From: Deltaproteobacteria bacterium
Lineage (GTDB): Bacteria > Myxococcota_A > UBA9160 > UBA6930
Direction: 5' to 3'
Assembly: GCA_028817435.1 (NCBI GenBank)
Contig: JAPPPQ010000041.1
Location: forward strand, 1-57,591
Length of the DNA: 57,591 bases
Shown here: piece after piece, positions 40,078 through 48,390 of the stretch
Layout: each line of letters begins with the position of its first letter
Numbering within the stretch: position 1 is the stretch's first letter
Program-made: the position numbers and the translations under genes
The notes under the pieces: generated by a model
Told to the model about the DNA's origin: nothing
Databases searched by the model: none
The model's input: only the letters and a program-made list of their open reading frames with translations

Positions 40078-42108
40078 ATGCCGGACCAGAAAGCGCCCGC
40101 GCCCGGCGCGCGGGAGCGCCCGTGGGTGTTCCGCACCTACTCGGGGCACTCCTCCGCCGAAGCCAGCAACGCCCTGTATCGCCGCAACCTCGCCAAGGGG
40201 CAAACGGGCCTTTCCATCGCCTTCGATTTGCCCACGCAAACCGGCTACGACGCCGACCACCCCCTGGCCCGGGGCGAGGTGGGCAAGGTGGGCGTGCCCA
40301 TCGGCCACATCGAAGACATGGAGAAGCTGTTCGAGGGCCTGCCCGTCGAGCGCATGAACACCTCCATGACCATCAACGCCACCGCGGCCTGGCTGCTGGC
40401 GCTGTATGTGGCGCTGGCCGAACGCCGGGGCGCAGACATCCGCCAACTGCAGGGCACCACGCAAAACGATATCGTGAAGGAATACCTGTCGCGCGGCACC
40501 TATGTGTTTCCGCCCGGCCCTTCGCTGCGCCTTACCGGCGACATGATCGCCTACGCGGTGGAGGCGCTGCCGAAGTGGAACCCCATCAACATCTGCTCCT
40601 ATCACCTGCAAGAGGCCGGGGCGACGCCGGTGCAGGAGATTGCCTACGCCTTCGCCACCGCCATTGCGGTGCTCGATGCCGCCAAGGCCCGCGGCGATAT
40701 TCCCGGCGCGGCCATTCCGCGCATCTTCGGCCGCATTTCTTTCTTTCTGAACGCGGGCATTCGCTTTGTGGAAGAAATTTGCAAAGTGCGCGCCATGGCC
40801 GAAACCTGGGAGCGCCTGGGCCGCACGCGCTACGGCGTGCAGAACGAAAAACAACTGCGCTTTCGCTACGGCGTGCAGGTGAACAGCCTGGGACTTACCG
40901 AGCCGCAGCCCGAGAACAATGTCATTCGCATTGCACTGGAAGCGCTGGGCGTCACCTTCTCGAAGCGCGCGCGCTGCCGCGCGCTGCAGCTTCCCGCCTG
41001 GAACGAAGCGCTGGGCCTGCCGCGCCCCTGGGATCAGCAGTGGTCTTTGCGCATTCAGCAAATCCTCGCCTATGAAACCGATTTGCTGGAATACGAGGAT
41101 CTCTTCGACGGCTCCCGCGTCGTCGAATCCCGCGTGGCCGCGCTGATTGAAGAGAGCGACACAGAGCTGCAGCGCGTGCTCGAAATGGGCGGCGCAGTCG
41201 CCGCCGTCGAAAACGGCTACATGAAGCAGCGCCTGGTGCAATCGCAATCGCAGCGCCTGCGCGGCATTGAAAGCGGCGCGCAAACCGTGGTGGGCGTAAA
41301 CGCCTTTTGCGAAACGGAGCCCTCGCCCCTTACCGCAGCGGGCGCGGCGGGCGGCGCAAACGCCGCGGTGCAGCGCGTGGAGCAATCTGCCGAACGCGCG
41401 CAGATTGAGCGCCTGGCCGCCTTCCGCGCCCGGCGCAACGAATCCGAGGTGCGCGAGGCACTGCGCGGGCTGCGCGACGCGCTTTCCGGCGGCGGCAATG
41501 TCATGCAGCCTTCCATTCGCTGCGCCCACGCCGGAGTTACCACCGGCGAATGGGCGCAGGCGCTGCGCGCCGTATTTGGCGAATACCGCGCGCCCACCGG
41601 CGTTTCTGCTGCGGCGCAGGCGCAGCGCGCCGGGGCAAAGGGCGAAGCGCTGCGCGCCGCCGGGCAGTTGCGCGAACGCGTGCGCGCGCTCGGCGCGCAG
41701 CTCGGCCGCCCGCCCAAGGTTTTGATCGGCAAGCCCGGACTCGACGGCCACTCCAACGGCGCAGAGCAGATTGCCGTGCGCGCCCGGGACGCCGGCATGG
41801 AAGTGGTCTACGAGGGCATTCGCCTGACCCCCGGCGAGATTGCGCAATCCGCCCGCGACGAAGGCGTGCACCTGGTCGGCCTTTCCATTCTCTCCGGCTC
41901 CCACGCGCTGCTGGCCATGGATGTGATGCAAAAGCTGCGCGAATCCGGCGCGCCGCTGCCGGTGGTGGTGGGCGGCATTATCCCCGACGAAGACGCCGAC
42001 GCCCTGCGCAGCGCCGGCGTGGCGCGGGTCTATACGCCGCGCGATTTCGATTTGACGCGCATCGTCGCCGAAATGGCCGATGTGGTCGCCGAGGCCCACG
42101 CTGACTGA
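40078..42108 (+). CDS. meaA: ethylmalonyl-CoA mutase (MeaA-like, coenzyme B12-dependent)
   Basis: Adenosylcobalamin enzyme rearranging ethylmalonyl-CoA to methylsuccinyl-CoA in the ethylmalonyl-CoA pathway. The 676-residue single chain combines the TIM-barrel catalytic domain and the C-terminal B12-binding domain, as in MeaA. Signatures: RTYSGHSSAEASNALYRRNL, GQTGLSIAFDLPTQTGYDAD, MNTSMTINATAAWLLALYVA, GTTQNDIVKEYLSRGTYVFPP, NICSYHLQEAGATP, and the cobalamin His motif LDGHSNGAE (His558). YVFPPGPSLR distinguishes this from isobutyryl- and methylmalonyl-CoA mutases by eye; the assignment among these relatives is probable rather than certain. It overlaps the GTPase gene by 29 nt. Confidence 0.87.
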   Translation: MPDQKAPAPGARERPWVFRTYSGHSSAEASNALYRRNLAKGQTGLSIAFDLPTQTGYDADHPLARGEVGKVGVPIGHIEDMEKLFEGLPVERMNTSMTINATAAWLLALYVALAERRGADIRQLQGTTQNDIVKEYLSRGTYVFPPGPSLRLTGDMIAYAVEALPKWNPINICSYHLQEAGATPVQEIAYAFATAIAVLDAAKARGDIPGAAIPRIFGRISFFLNAGIRFVEEICKVRAMAETWERLGRTRYGVQNEKQLRFRYGVQVNSLGLTEPQPENNVIRIALEALGVTFSKRARCRALQLPAWNEALGLPRPWDQQWSLRIQQILAYETDLLEYEDLFDGSRVVESRVAALIEESDTELQRVLEMGGAVAAVENGYMKQRLVQSQSQRLRGIESGAQTVVGVNAFCETEPSPLTAAGAAGGANAAVQRVEQSAERAQIERLAAFRARRNESEVREALRGLRDALSGGGNVMQPSIRCAHAGVTTGEWAQALRAVFGEYRAPTGVSAAAQAQRAGAKGEALRAAGQLRERVRALGAQLGRPPKVLIGKPGLDGHSNGAEQIAVRARDAGMEVVYEGIRLTPGEIAQSARDEGVHLVGLSILSGSHALLAMDVMQKLRESGAPLPVVVGGIIPDEDADALRSAGVARVYTPRDFDLTRIVAEMADVVAEAHAD

Positions 42109-43093
42109 GCACCTCGCCCAACGCATTCTGGCGCGCGAGCGCGCCGCCGTGGCAATCGCCCTCAATGCCGCCGACGACGCGCGCCCCGGCGCACGGCGCA
42201 AAGCCCTGCAAATGCTCGCGCAAATCGAATCGCAAACCGCGCAGGGCGGCGCGCACCGCATTGGCCTGACCGGCGCGCCCGGCGCGGGCAAATCCACCCT
42301 GCTCGGCGCACTGCTGCGCCGCCTGCAAGAGCGCGGCGAAACCCTCGGCGTTATCGCCGTAGATCCCTCCAGCCCGCACAGCGGCGGCGCGCTGCTCGGC
42401 GATCGCCTGCGCGCCCGCACCGCACTGGGCAATTTCGGCGGCGCAGTCTTCTTCCGCTCTCTGGCCGCCCGCGACCGCCTCGGCGGTTTGGCCGAAAGCG
42501 CGCGCGCCGCCGTGCTGGTGCTCGGCGCAGTTTTCGACACAGTGCTGGTGGAAACCGTCGGCGTCGGCCAAAACGAAGGCGAAGTGGCCGACCTGGTAGA
42601 TACGCTCATTTATGTGGCGCAACCCGGCGCGGGCGATTTGCTGCAAACGCTGAAAGCCGGCGTCCTGGAGCTCCCCGACCTGGTAGTGGTGAACAAAGCC
42701 GATCTCGGCCCCGCCGCCACACAGCACCAGAGCGAACTGCAAGCCGGGCTGGCACTGACCGAACCGCGCGGCGGTTGGCCAACTCCCACCCTGCTGGTCT
42801 CCGCACAAAACGGCAGCGGCATCCCCGAACTACTGCAAGCCGCCGACCGCCACCGCGCTTGGTTGCAAGAGCCCGCCTCTCCCGGCGCACCACCCCGCCT
42901 GACCGCCCGCCGCCAAACCGGCCGCGACCGCTATGTGCAAAGCGCCCTGCTGCACCGCTACGGCCACTACGGACTCGAAGCCATCGGCGGCGCCACGCAA
43001 GTCGCCGCACACCTCGCCCAATCTCCCAACGCCCCCGGCTTCCAGTTGCTGCAGCAACTCAGCGCCCGGATCGAATCTGCGCTTACGACTTGA
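42080..43093 (+). CDS. meaB: MeaB/ArgK-type GTPase chaperone of the B12 mutase
   Basis: G3E P-loop GTPase that gates cofactor loading of acyl-CoA mutases and protects them from inactivation. The 337-residue product has IGLTGAPGAGKSTLLG (P-loop 65-72), VIAVDPSSPHSGGALLGDR, VLVETVGVGQNEGEVADLVDT and VVVNKADLG. The GTP-binding motifs and length match MeaB. ATG at 42080 lies within the mutase gene; no alternative ATG is nearby. Direct overlap with meaA supports functional partnership. The C-terminus ends 28 bases before the repeat element copy 2. Confidence 0.92.
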   Translation: MWSPRPTLTEHLAQRILARERAAVAIALNAADDARPGARRKALQMLAQIESQTAQGGAHRIGLTGAPGAGKSTLLGALLRRLQERGETLGVIAVDPSSPHSGGALLGDRLRARTALGNFGGAVFFRSLAARDRLGGLAESARAAVLVLGAVFDTVLVETVGVGQNEGEVADLVDTLIYVAQPGAGDLLQTLKAGVLELPDLVVVNKADLGPAATQHQSELQAGLALTEPRGGWPTPTLLVSAQNGSGIPELLQAADRHRAWLQEPASPGAPPRLTARRQTGRDRYVQSALLHRYGHYGLEAIGGATQVAAHLAQSPNAPGFQLLQQLSARIESALTT

Positions 43094-43120
43094 ATTGTCT
43101 CTGCTCTGGCACCGAGGAGG

Positions 43121-43260
43121 GCGGCGGGCGGGGGCCGTGTCCGGATGTGGCTTTCGGTTTGCGGGGGCGGGATCTGGTTTTGTGGCGGGGGGAGAGGGAC
43201 GGGAGAGCGGGGTGGTTTTGGGGCTCCGCGACACATCCGGACACGGCCCCCGCCCGCCGC
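43121..43260. repeat. dispersed palindromic-ended element, copy 2 (forward orientation)
   Basis: 140 bp with perfect 29-bp inverted termini (43121-43149 and 43232-43260). The interior, starting GCTTTCGGTTTGCGGGGGCG, is the reverse complement of copy 1's interior with modest divergence. It is very G-rich on this strand. It lies just upstream of the TonB receptor promoter, with AGCAAATTGTGC between the repeat and the -35 box. Confidence 0.88.
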
Positions 43261-43285
43261 TTCGCGGCACAGGAGCAAATTGTGC

Positions 43286-43315
43286 TTGACACTGAAGCCC
43301 GCGCTACCGTATGCT
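43286..43315 (+). promoter_or_regulatory. strong sigma-70-type promoter for the TonB receptor-GH97 operon
   Basis: A perfect -35 TTGACA (43286-43291), an 18-base spacer, and -10 TATGCT (43310-43315). This is the best -35/-10 pair in the window. The predicted start near 43322 gives an 81-nt leader ending in AAAAGGAG before the ATG at 43403. The -35 abuts the flank of the dispersed element. Confidence 0.7.
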
Positions 43316-43402
43316 CCCGCAAGCCGCCCGAGAAAGGGGAAGCACCAAACCACAATCGCAATTTCCGGGGCCCCCCGGAAAGCCTGAAAAGGAGCCACCG
43401 GT

Positions 43403-46210
43403 ATGTTTCAGCCGAAGTCAAAGGCCCTGTTTCTGTTGCCGCTGCTCGCGGCCCTCACTTGGACGACAGGTGCCGTAGCGCAGGATGTCAGCGTTCCCCC
43501 TGGGGGGGGGGGGGTGGAAGAGCCCGCCGCCGAAACCCCGGAAATCGCAGAGATTGAAGAGATCGTCGTCACCGGCTACCGCCGCAGTATCCAGGACGCC
43601 ATCGGCCTCAAGCGCGATTCCGACCTGATTCTCGAGGCCATCTCTGCCGAAGACATCGGCAAGCTGCCCGATGTCAGCATCGCCGAATCCCTCTCCCGGC
43701 TGCCCGGCCTTGCCGGACAGCGCCTGAACGGGCGCTCGCAGGTGATCAGCGTGCGCGGCCTGTCGCCGGATTTCACCACCACGCTGCTGAACGGCCGCCA
43801 GCAGGTCAGCGTCGGCGACAACCGCAGCGTCGAATTCGACCAGTATCCCTCCGGCCTCGTAGACAAAGTGCTGGTCTACAAGACCCCCGCCGCCTCGCTG
43901 CTGAACCACGGGCTGGCCGGCAGCGTCGACCTGCGCACCATCCGCCCGCTGGATCTCGACGACCGGGTCATCTCCATCAATGCCCGCTATGTGCAGAACA
44001 GCGAGGACGAGCACAACACGGACGGCACCAACCAGGGAGAGCGCATCAACCTGTTCTACGCCGACCAGATTTTTGGCGATAAGCTGGGCGTGGCTTTCGG
44101 CTTCTCCTATCTCTCCAACCCGAGCCAGGGCGAACAGCACCGCGCTTGGGGATATCCGGGAGTGGACGCGGACGGCGATATGGAGGATGACTATCTGGTC
44201 ATCGGCGGAATCGACTCGCTGGTGCGCACCAGCGAATTGGAGCGAACCGCGTTCATGGCCGTCGCCGAGTGGAAGCCGAACGACAGGCTCTCCGTGGATC
44301 TGGATCTGTATTACTCGACCTTCGAGGAAGTCAACCTGTTGCGGGGCCTGGAGCTCGGCCTGCAGTGGGCGGGCGGCGGCGCACTGCAGAATGAACAGAT
44401 CCGCAATGGCTTCGTGGTCTCCGGCACCTTTCCCAACAGGAACACCCTGGTGCGAAACGATGTGGAGAGCCGCGAAACCGACCTGCTTGCCTTCGGGCTG
44501 AACGGCGAATACCGCTTCGGCAGCTGGGTTACGGAGGCCGATTTCAGCTATTCCACGGCCGACCGCGAAGACCAGATCGTCGAGAGCTACTCGGGCACCG
44601 GCTACAACAACATGGGCCAGAAGCACGACTTCGTCTTCACCTCCGATGAGCGGGGCACCCGCTTCGCAACCCCGTCGCTGGATTACACGGACGCCAGCCT
44701 GTTCGTGCTGACCGATCCGCACGGCTGGGGCGGAAGCAATGTTCAGGTGGGCTATCTGAACGAGCCCGACATTGAAGACGACCTGACCCAGTTCCGATTC
44801 ATCGCCAAGCGCGAATTCGAAAACAACTTCCTGTTTTTGCGCAATGTGGAATTCGGCGTGAATTTCAGCCAGCGCGACAAGGAGAAGATCGCCAACGAGC
44901 ACATACTGAGGCTCGGAACCACCACGGACATGATGGGCACTACCACCCAAATTCAGACCAAGCCCCTGCCCCAGAACACCTGGGTCACCAGCCTCGGCTT
45001 CCTGGGCATTCCCGGCATCACCAGCTATGACCCGCGGCCGCTGCTCACCGACGGCACCTACGAGTTGCTCTCCAACAACGTCCATCCGGATGTGAACGAG
45101 AAGAACTGGAAGGTCGAAGAAGATGTCGTCCAGCTCTATGCCCAGACGGGCATTGAGTCGCAACTGCTCTCCATGCCGCTCAGCGGAAATTTCGGCGTTC
45201 AGTTGGTGTTCAGCGATCAAAAGAGCGACGCCCTCGGGGGCAGTCCGGCGGGCTCCATCATTGACCAGTTGCTGCCCGTCTCCGGCGGAAAGGACTACAC
45301 AGACTTTCTCCCCAGCCTGAACCTCAACCTGCAGCTCAGCGACAACCAGGTTCTGCGCCTCGGTTTGGCCCGCACGCTGGCGCGTGCGCGCATGGACGAT
45401 CTGCGCGCCAGCCGGAATTTCTCGTTCAATGCGCAGAATGTCGATTCCACAGCTACCAGCGGCTCCGAAGCCTTCTGGGGCGGATCGGGAGGCAACCCCG
45501 ATCTCGAACCTTGGCGCGCGGATTCCGCCGATCTCTCCTACGAGCTCTACTTCCCCGAAGAGCGCGGCTACTTCTCAGTCGCCGTGTATTACAAGGACCT
45601 GGACACCTGGGTGTTCACAAGTGACCAGCCCCTTGACTATTCCCCCTTCGTTCCCTTCCTGCAAGCAGCGGGCTTCGACCCCGCGGTTTCCGTTGGACCC
45701 TACAGCGCGCCCCGCAACGGCAGCGGCGGAGACATCCGGGGCTACGAGCTCTCCCTGGCGATCAACGGAGATCTCTTTCACCCGCTTCTCGCGCCCCTCG
45801 GCATTGTGCTGAACTACTCCCACAACTCCAGTTCGGTTCGCGCCGAGCCCGGAACTCCCGAGATTCAGCTGCCCGGGCTCTCCCGAAGCATTGCGAATGT
45901 AACGGCCTTCTATGAGCAGGCCGGCTTCGCGGCGCGCGTGGCGGGCCGCTACCGCTCCAAGTTCATCGGCGAGCTGCAGGGCTTCGGCGCGGGGCGCGAG
46001 TTCAAGGAGGTGAACAACGAATTCGTCGTGGATGTGCAGCTGAGCTACTCCTTCCAAATTCGGGAAAGCAGCAACCTCACGATTTTCCTGCAGGGAACCA
46101 ACATCAACGACGAGCCTTTCTCCACATTCCAGAACGACGACCTGCGCCAGGTCATTGACTACCAGGAATACGGGGCGACCTGGCTCTTCGGCTTCGGCTA
46201 CAAGTTCTAA
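43403..46210 (+). CDS. TonB-dependent receptor of an alpha-glucan utilisation locus
   Basis: Outer-membrane gated transporter, 935 residues, resembling the Caulobacter/Xanthomonas carbohydrate receptor group. A signal peptide (1-26, ending GAVAQ) precedes a Gly run and the motif EEIVVTGYRRS. The plug domain has PDVSIAESLSRLPGLAGQRLNGRSQ and RGLSPDFTTTLLNGRQ; a long beta-barrel ends in Phe (WLFGFGYKF). Codons 34-38 are a 13-G tract (43502-43514), a slippage-prone site just after the signal peptide. GH97 follows 35 nt downstream. Transport of maltodextrin-type oligosaccharides is inferred from the adjacent GH97 and GH13 genes. Confidence 0.92.
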   Translation: MFQPKSKALFLLPLLAALTWTTGAVAQDVSVPPGGGGVEEPAAETPEIAEIEEIVVTGYRRSIQDAIGLKRDSDLILEAISAEDIGKLPDVSIAESLSRLPGLAGQRLNGRSQVISVRGLSPDFTTTLLNGRQQVSVGDNRSVEFDQYPSGLVDKVLVYKTPAASLLNHGLAGSVDLRTIRPLDLDDRVISINARYVQNSEDEHNTDGTNQGERINLFYADQIFGDKLGVAFGFSYLSNPSQGEQHRAWGYPGVDADGDMEDDYLVIGGIDSLVRTSELERTAFMAVAEWKPNDRLSVDLDLYYSTFEEVNLLRGLELGLQWAGGGALQNEQIRNGFVVSGTFPNRNTLVRNDVESRETDLLAFGLNGEYRFGSWVTEADFSYSTADREDQIVESYSGTGYNNMGQKHDFVFTSDERGTRFATPSLDYTDASLFVLTDPHGWGGSNVQVGYLNEPDIEDDLTQFRFIAKREFENNFLFLRNVEFGVNFSQRDKEKIANEHILRLGTTTDMMGTTTQIQTKPLPQNTWVTSLGFLGIPGITSYDPRPLLTDGTYELLSNNVHPDVNEKNWKVEEDVVQLYAQTGIESQLLSMPLSGNFGVQLVFSDQKSDALGGSPAGSIIDQLLPVSGGKDYTDFLPSLNLNLQLSDNQVLRLGLARTLARARMDDLRASRNFSFNAQNVDSTATSGSEAFWGGSGGNPDLEPWRADSADLSYELYFPEERGYFSVAVYYKDLDTWVFTSDQPLDYSPFVPFLQAAGFDPAVSVGPYSAPRNGSGGDIRGYELSLAINGDLFHPLLAPLGIVLNYSHNSSSVRAEPGTPEIQLPGLSRSIANVTAFYEQAGFAARVAGRYRSKFIGELQGFGAGREFKEVNNEFVVDVQLSYSFQIRESSNLTIFLQGTNINDEPFSTFQNDDLRQVIDYQEYGATWLFGFGYKF
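43502..43514 (+). repeat. 13-G mononucleotide tract inside the receptor coding sequence
   Basis: Thirteen consecutive G residues encode Gly-Gly-Gly-Gly and the first base of Val at codons 34-38. A gain or loss of one base would shift the frame directly after the signal peptide and abolish the receptor. As given, the reading frame is intact. Confidence 0.9.
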
Positions 46211-46245
46211 AACGCGCACGCCACCCCGCCGCAGGAGGATCCGCC

Positions 46246-48354
46246 ATGATGCACCGGAAGTGCATTCGCAACCTGGCAACCGCCCTGGCAGCCCTCATGT
46301 GGGCCGCCTGCGGCGACCCGCAACCCGCCGCGCAACTGCCGAGTCCCGATGCCCCGGCGCGGACGGAAGAGTTGCGCTCGCCGGACGGGAAGCTGGAAGT
46401 CCGCGTTTCCGATGAGGGCGGGCGGCTCCGCTACGCGGTCAATTACGATGGCGAAGCCGTGGTCTTCCCCTCGCGCCTGGGCCTGCTGTTCCGCAAGCAC
46501 TTTGGCTTTGACGAGGGAATGGCCATTGCAGGCGCAACGCGGCGCAGCGGCGATTCCACATGGGAGCTGCCCTGGGGCGAGCGGCGCAATGTCCGGGATC
46601 ACCACAACGAGCTGCTGATCGAGGCCCGCAATGGGGCCAGCGGCGAGATTTTGCGCATCCGCTTCCGCGCTTTCGATGACGGCGTGGGCTTCCGCTACGA
46701 GTTGCCGAAGCGCAGCGGCGGGCGCATGGATATTGTCAAAGAGCTGACCGAGTTTGCGCTGCCGCGAACCGAGACGCGGGCATGGTGGATCCCTTCCGAC
46801 CGCCACAACCGCTACGAATATCTCTACCGGACCAGCGGCCTCGACGAAATGGACCGCGTCCACACCCCCGCCACCTTCCGCTTGCAAAACGGCATTCACC
46901 TCAGCATCCACGAGGCGGCGCTGGTGAATTATTCCGCAATGTCGCTGCTGCACGAACGGCCGGGGGTGTTCCGCGCGGCGCTGCGGCCCTGGTCCGACGG
47001 CGTGCTGGTCAAGGCCGAGCCGCCCTTTGTGACGCCGTGGCGCACCCTGCAAATTTCGCCCGACGCCGTTGGGCTCATCAACTCCGACCTGATCCTGAAC
47101 CTGAACGAGCCCAATCAGCTCGGCGATGTCTCCTGGGTAAAGCCTGCCAAGTATGTGGGCATCTGGTGGGCCATGCACATACGCGACCGCACCTGGGGGC
47201 GCGACGGGGTTCACGGCGCGAGCACCGAGGAGGTGTTGCGCTACATGGATTTCGCCGCAGAACACGGCTTTGCGGGCGTGCTGGTGGAGGGCTGGAATCT
47301 CGGCTGGGACGGAGATTGGTATAGCAACGGCGAAATTTTCAGCTTCACCGAGAGCTACCCGGATTTCGATATTGCCCGGATTGCCGCCTATGGCCGCGAG
47401 AAGGGCGTGGAGCTGATCGGCCACCACGAAACCTCCGGGCACATCACGAATTACGAGAGGCAGATGGAGGCGGCCTTCCAGCTCTACAAAGACATGGGCG
47501 TGACCATGGTGAAGACCGGCTATGTGGCCGACGCCGGAGAGCTGAAGTGGATTGACGAGAAAGGCATACCCCGCTTCGAATACCACGACAGCCAGTTCAT
47601 GGTCCGCCACCACCTGAAGGTGGTGCAGGCCGCCGCGCGCTACGGAATATCCGTCAACCCGCACGAGCCGGTCAAAGACACCGGGCTGCGCCGCACCTGG
47701 CCCAACTGGGTCACGCGCGAGGGCGCGCGCGGCCAGGAATACAACGCCTGGGGCTCTCCGCCCAACTCGCCCGAACACACCGCAATTCTCCCCTGGACTC
47801 GAATGCTCTCCGGGCCGATGGACTTCACGCCCGGCATCTTCGATCTGCGGCCCAACGAGCGGCCTCCGGTGCGGGAAGATATGCCCCGGAACAACCGCGG
47901 AGACATCGTCCCGACCACGCTCGCCAAGCAGCTCTCGCTCTATGTGGTGATCCACAGCCCCCTGCAAATGGCGGCCGACCTGCCTGAAAATTACGAGAAG
48001 CGGCCCAACGCGTTGCAATTCATCCGCGATGTGCCCGCCGATTGGGAGCAGAGCATCGCCCTGGCAGGAGAGATCGGGGATTACATTGCAATCGCCCGGC
48101 AGGAGCGGGGCGGCCCAAACTGGTTCCTCGGCGCGCTCACCGACGAGAACGCGCGCAGCGTCGAAGCCGCGCTCTCCTTTCTGGACGCGGATGCGCGCTA
48201 CCTCGCCGAGATTTACCGCGACGGCGCAAACGCCCACTGGCGCTCCAATCCCTACAGCATTGAGATTGAGCGCCGGATGGTGCGCGCAACCGACACGCTC
48301 TCGTTGCAACTTGCACCGGGCGGCGGCGCGGCAGTGCGCTTTGTCAGGCAGTAG
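46246..48354 (+). CDS. GH97 alpha-glucosidase (SusB-like), lipoprotein
   Basis: Glycoside hydrolase family 97 exo-alpha-glucosidase releasing glucose from maltooligosaccharides; 702 residues. The leader has a lipobox WAAC (Cys22), followed by Gly-Asp, so it is probably membrane-anchored on the periplasmic side. Family marks: an N-terminal beta-sandwich, then a catalytic barrel with KYVGIWWAMH, EGWNLGWDGDW, and HEPVKDTGLRRTWPNW and REGARGQEYNAW. Glu474 and Glu498 are 24 residues apart, the same spacing as E508 and E532 of SusB, which points to the inverting, calcium-dependent subtype. Co-transcribed with the TonB receptor. Confidence 0.93.
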   Translation: MMHRKCIRNLATALAALMWAACGDPQPAAQLPSPDAPARTEELRSPDGKLEVRVSDEGGRLRYAVNYDGEAVVFPSRLGLLFRKHFGFDEGMAIAGATRRSGDSTWELPWGERRNVRDHHNELLIEARNGASGEILRIRFRAFDDGVGFRYELPKRSGGRMDIVKELTEFALPRTETRAWWIPSDRHNRYEYLYRTSGLDEMDRVHTPATFRLQNGIHLSIHEAALVNYSAMSLLHERPGVFRAALRPWSDGVLVKAEPPFVTPWRTLQISPDAVGLINSDLILNLNEPNQLGDVSWVKPAKYVGIWWAMHIRDRTWGRDGVHGASTEEVLRYMDFAAEHGFAGVLVEGWNLGWDGDWYSNGEIFSFTESYPDFDIARIAAYGREKGVELIGHHETSGHITNYERQMEAAFQLYKDMGVTMVKTGYVADAGELKWIDEKGIPRFEYHDSQFMVRHHLKVVQAAARYGISVNPHEPVKDTGLRRTWPNWVTREGARGQEYNAWGSPPNSPEHTAILPWTRMLSGPMDFTPGIFDLRPNERPPVREDMPRNNRGDIVPTTLAKQLSLYVVIHSPLQMAADLPENYEKRPNALQFIRDVPADWEQSIALAGEIGDYIAIARQERGGPNWFLGALTDENARSVEAALSFLDADARYLAEIYRDGANAHWRSNPYSIEIERRMVRATDTLSLQLAPGGGAAVRFVRQ

Positions 48355-48390
48355 CAGGCAGCGCGCATAGCGCCAACAACCGGCGGTCGC

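Larger units (their letters stand above)
43094..43402 (+). other. intergenic region between meaB and the TonB receptor gene
   Basis: A 309-bp gap without genes. It contains 27 bases of unremarkable sequence, the dispersed element copy 2 (43121-43260), the flank GCACAGGAGCAAATTGTGC, a strong promoter (43286-43315), and a leader of about 80 nt. No rho-independent terminator for meaB is visible; the palindromic element could act as one on transcripts. Confidence 0.7.
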
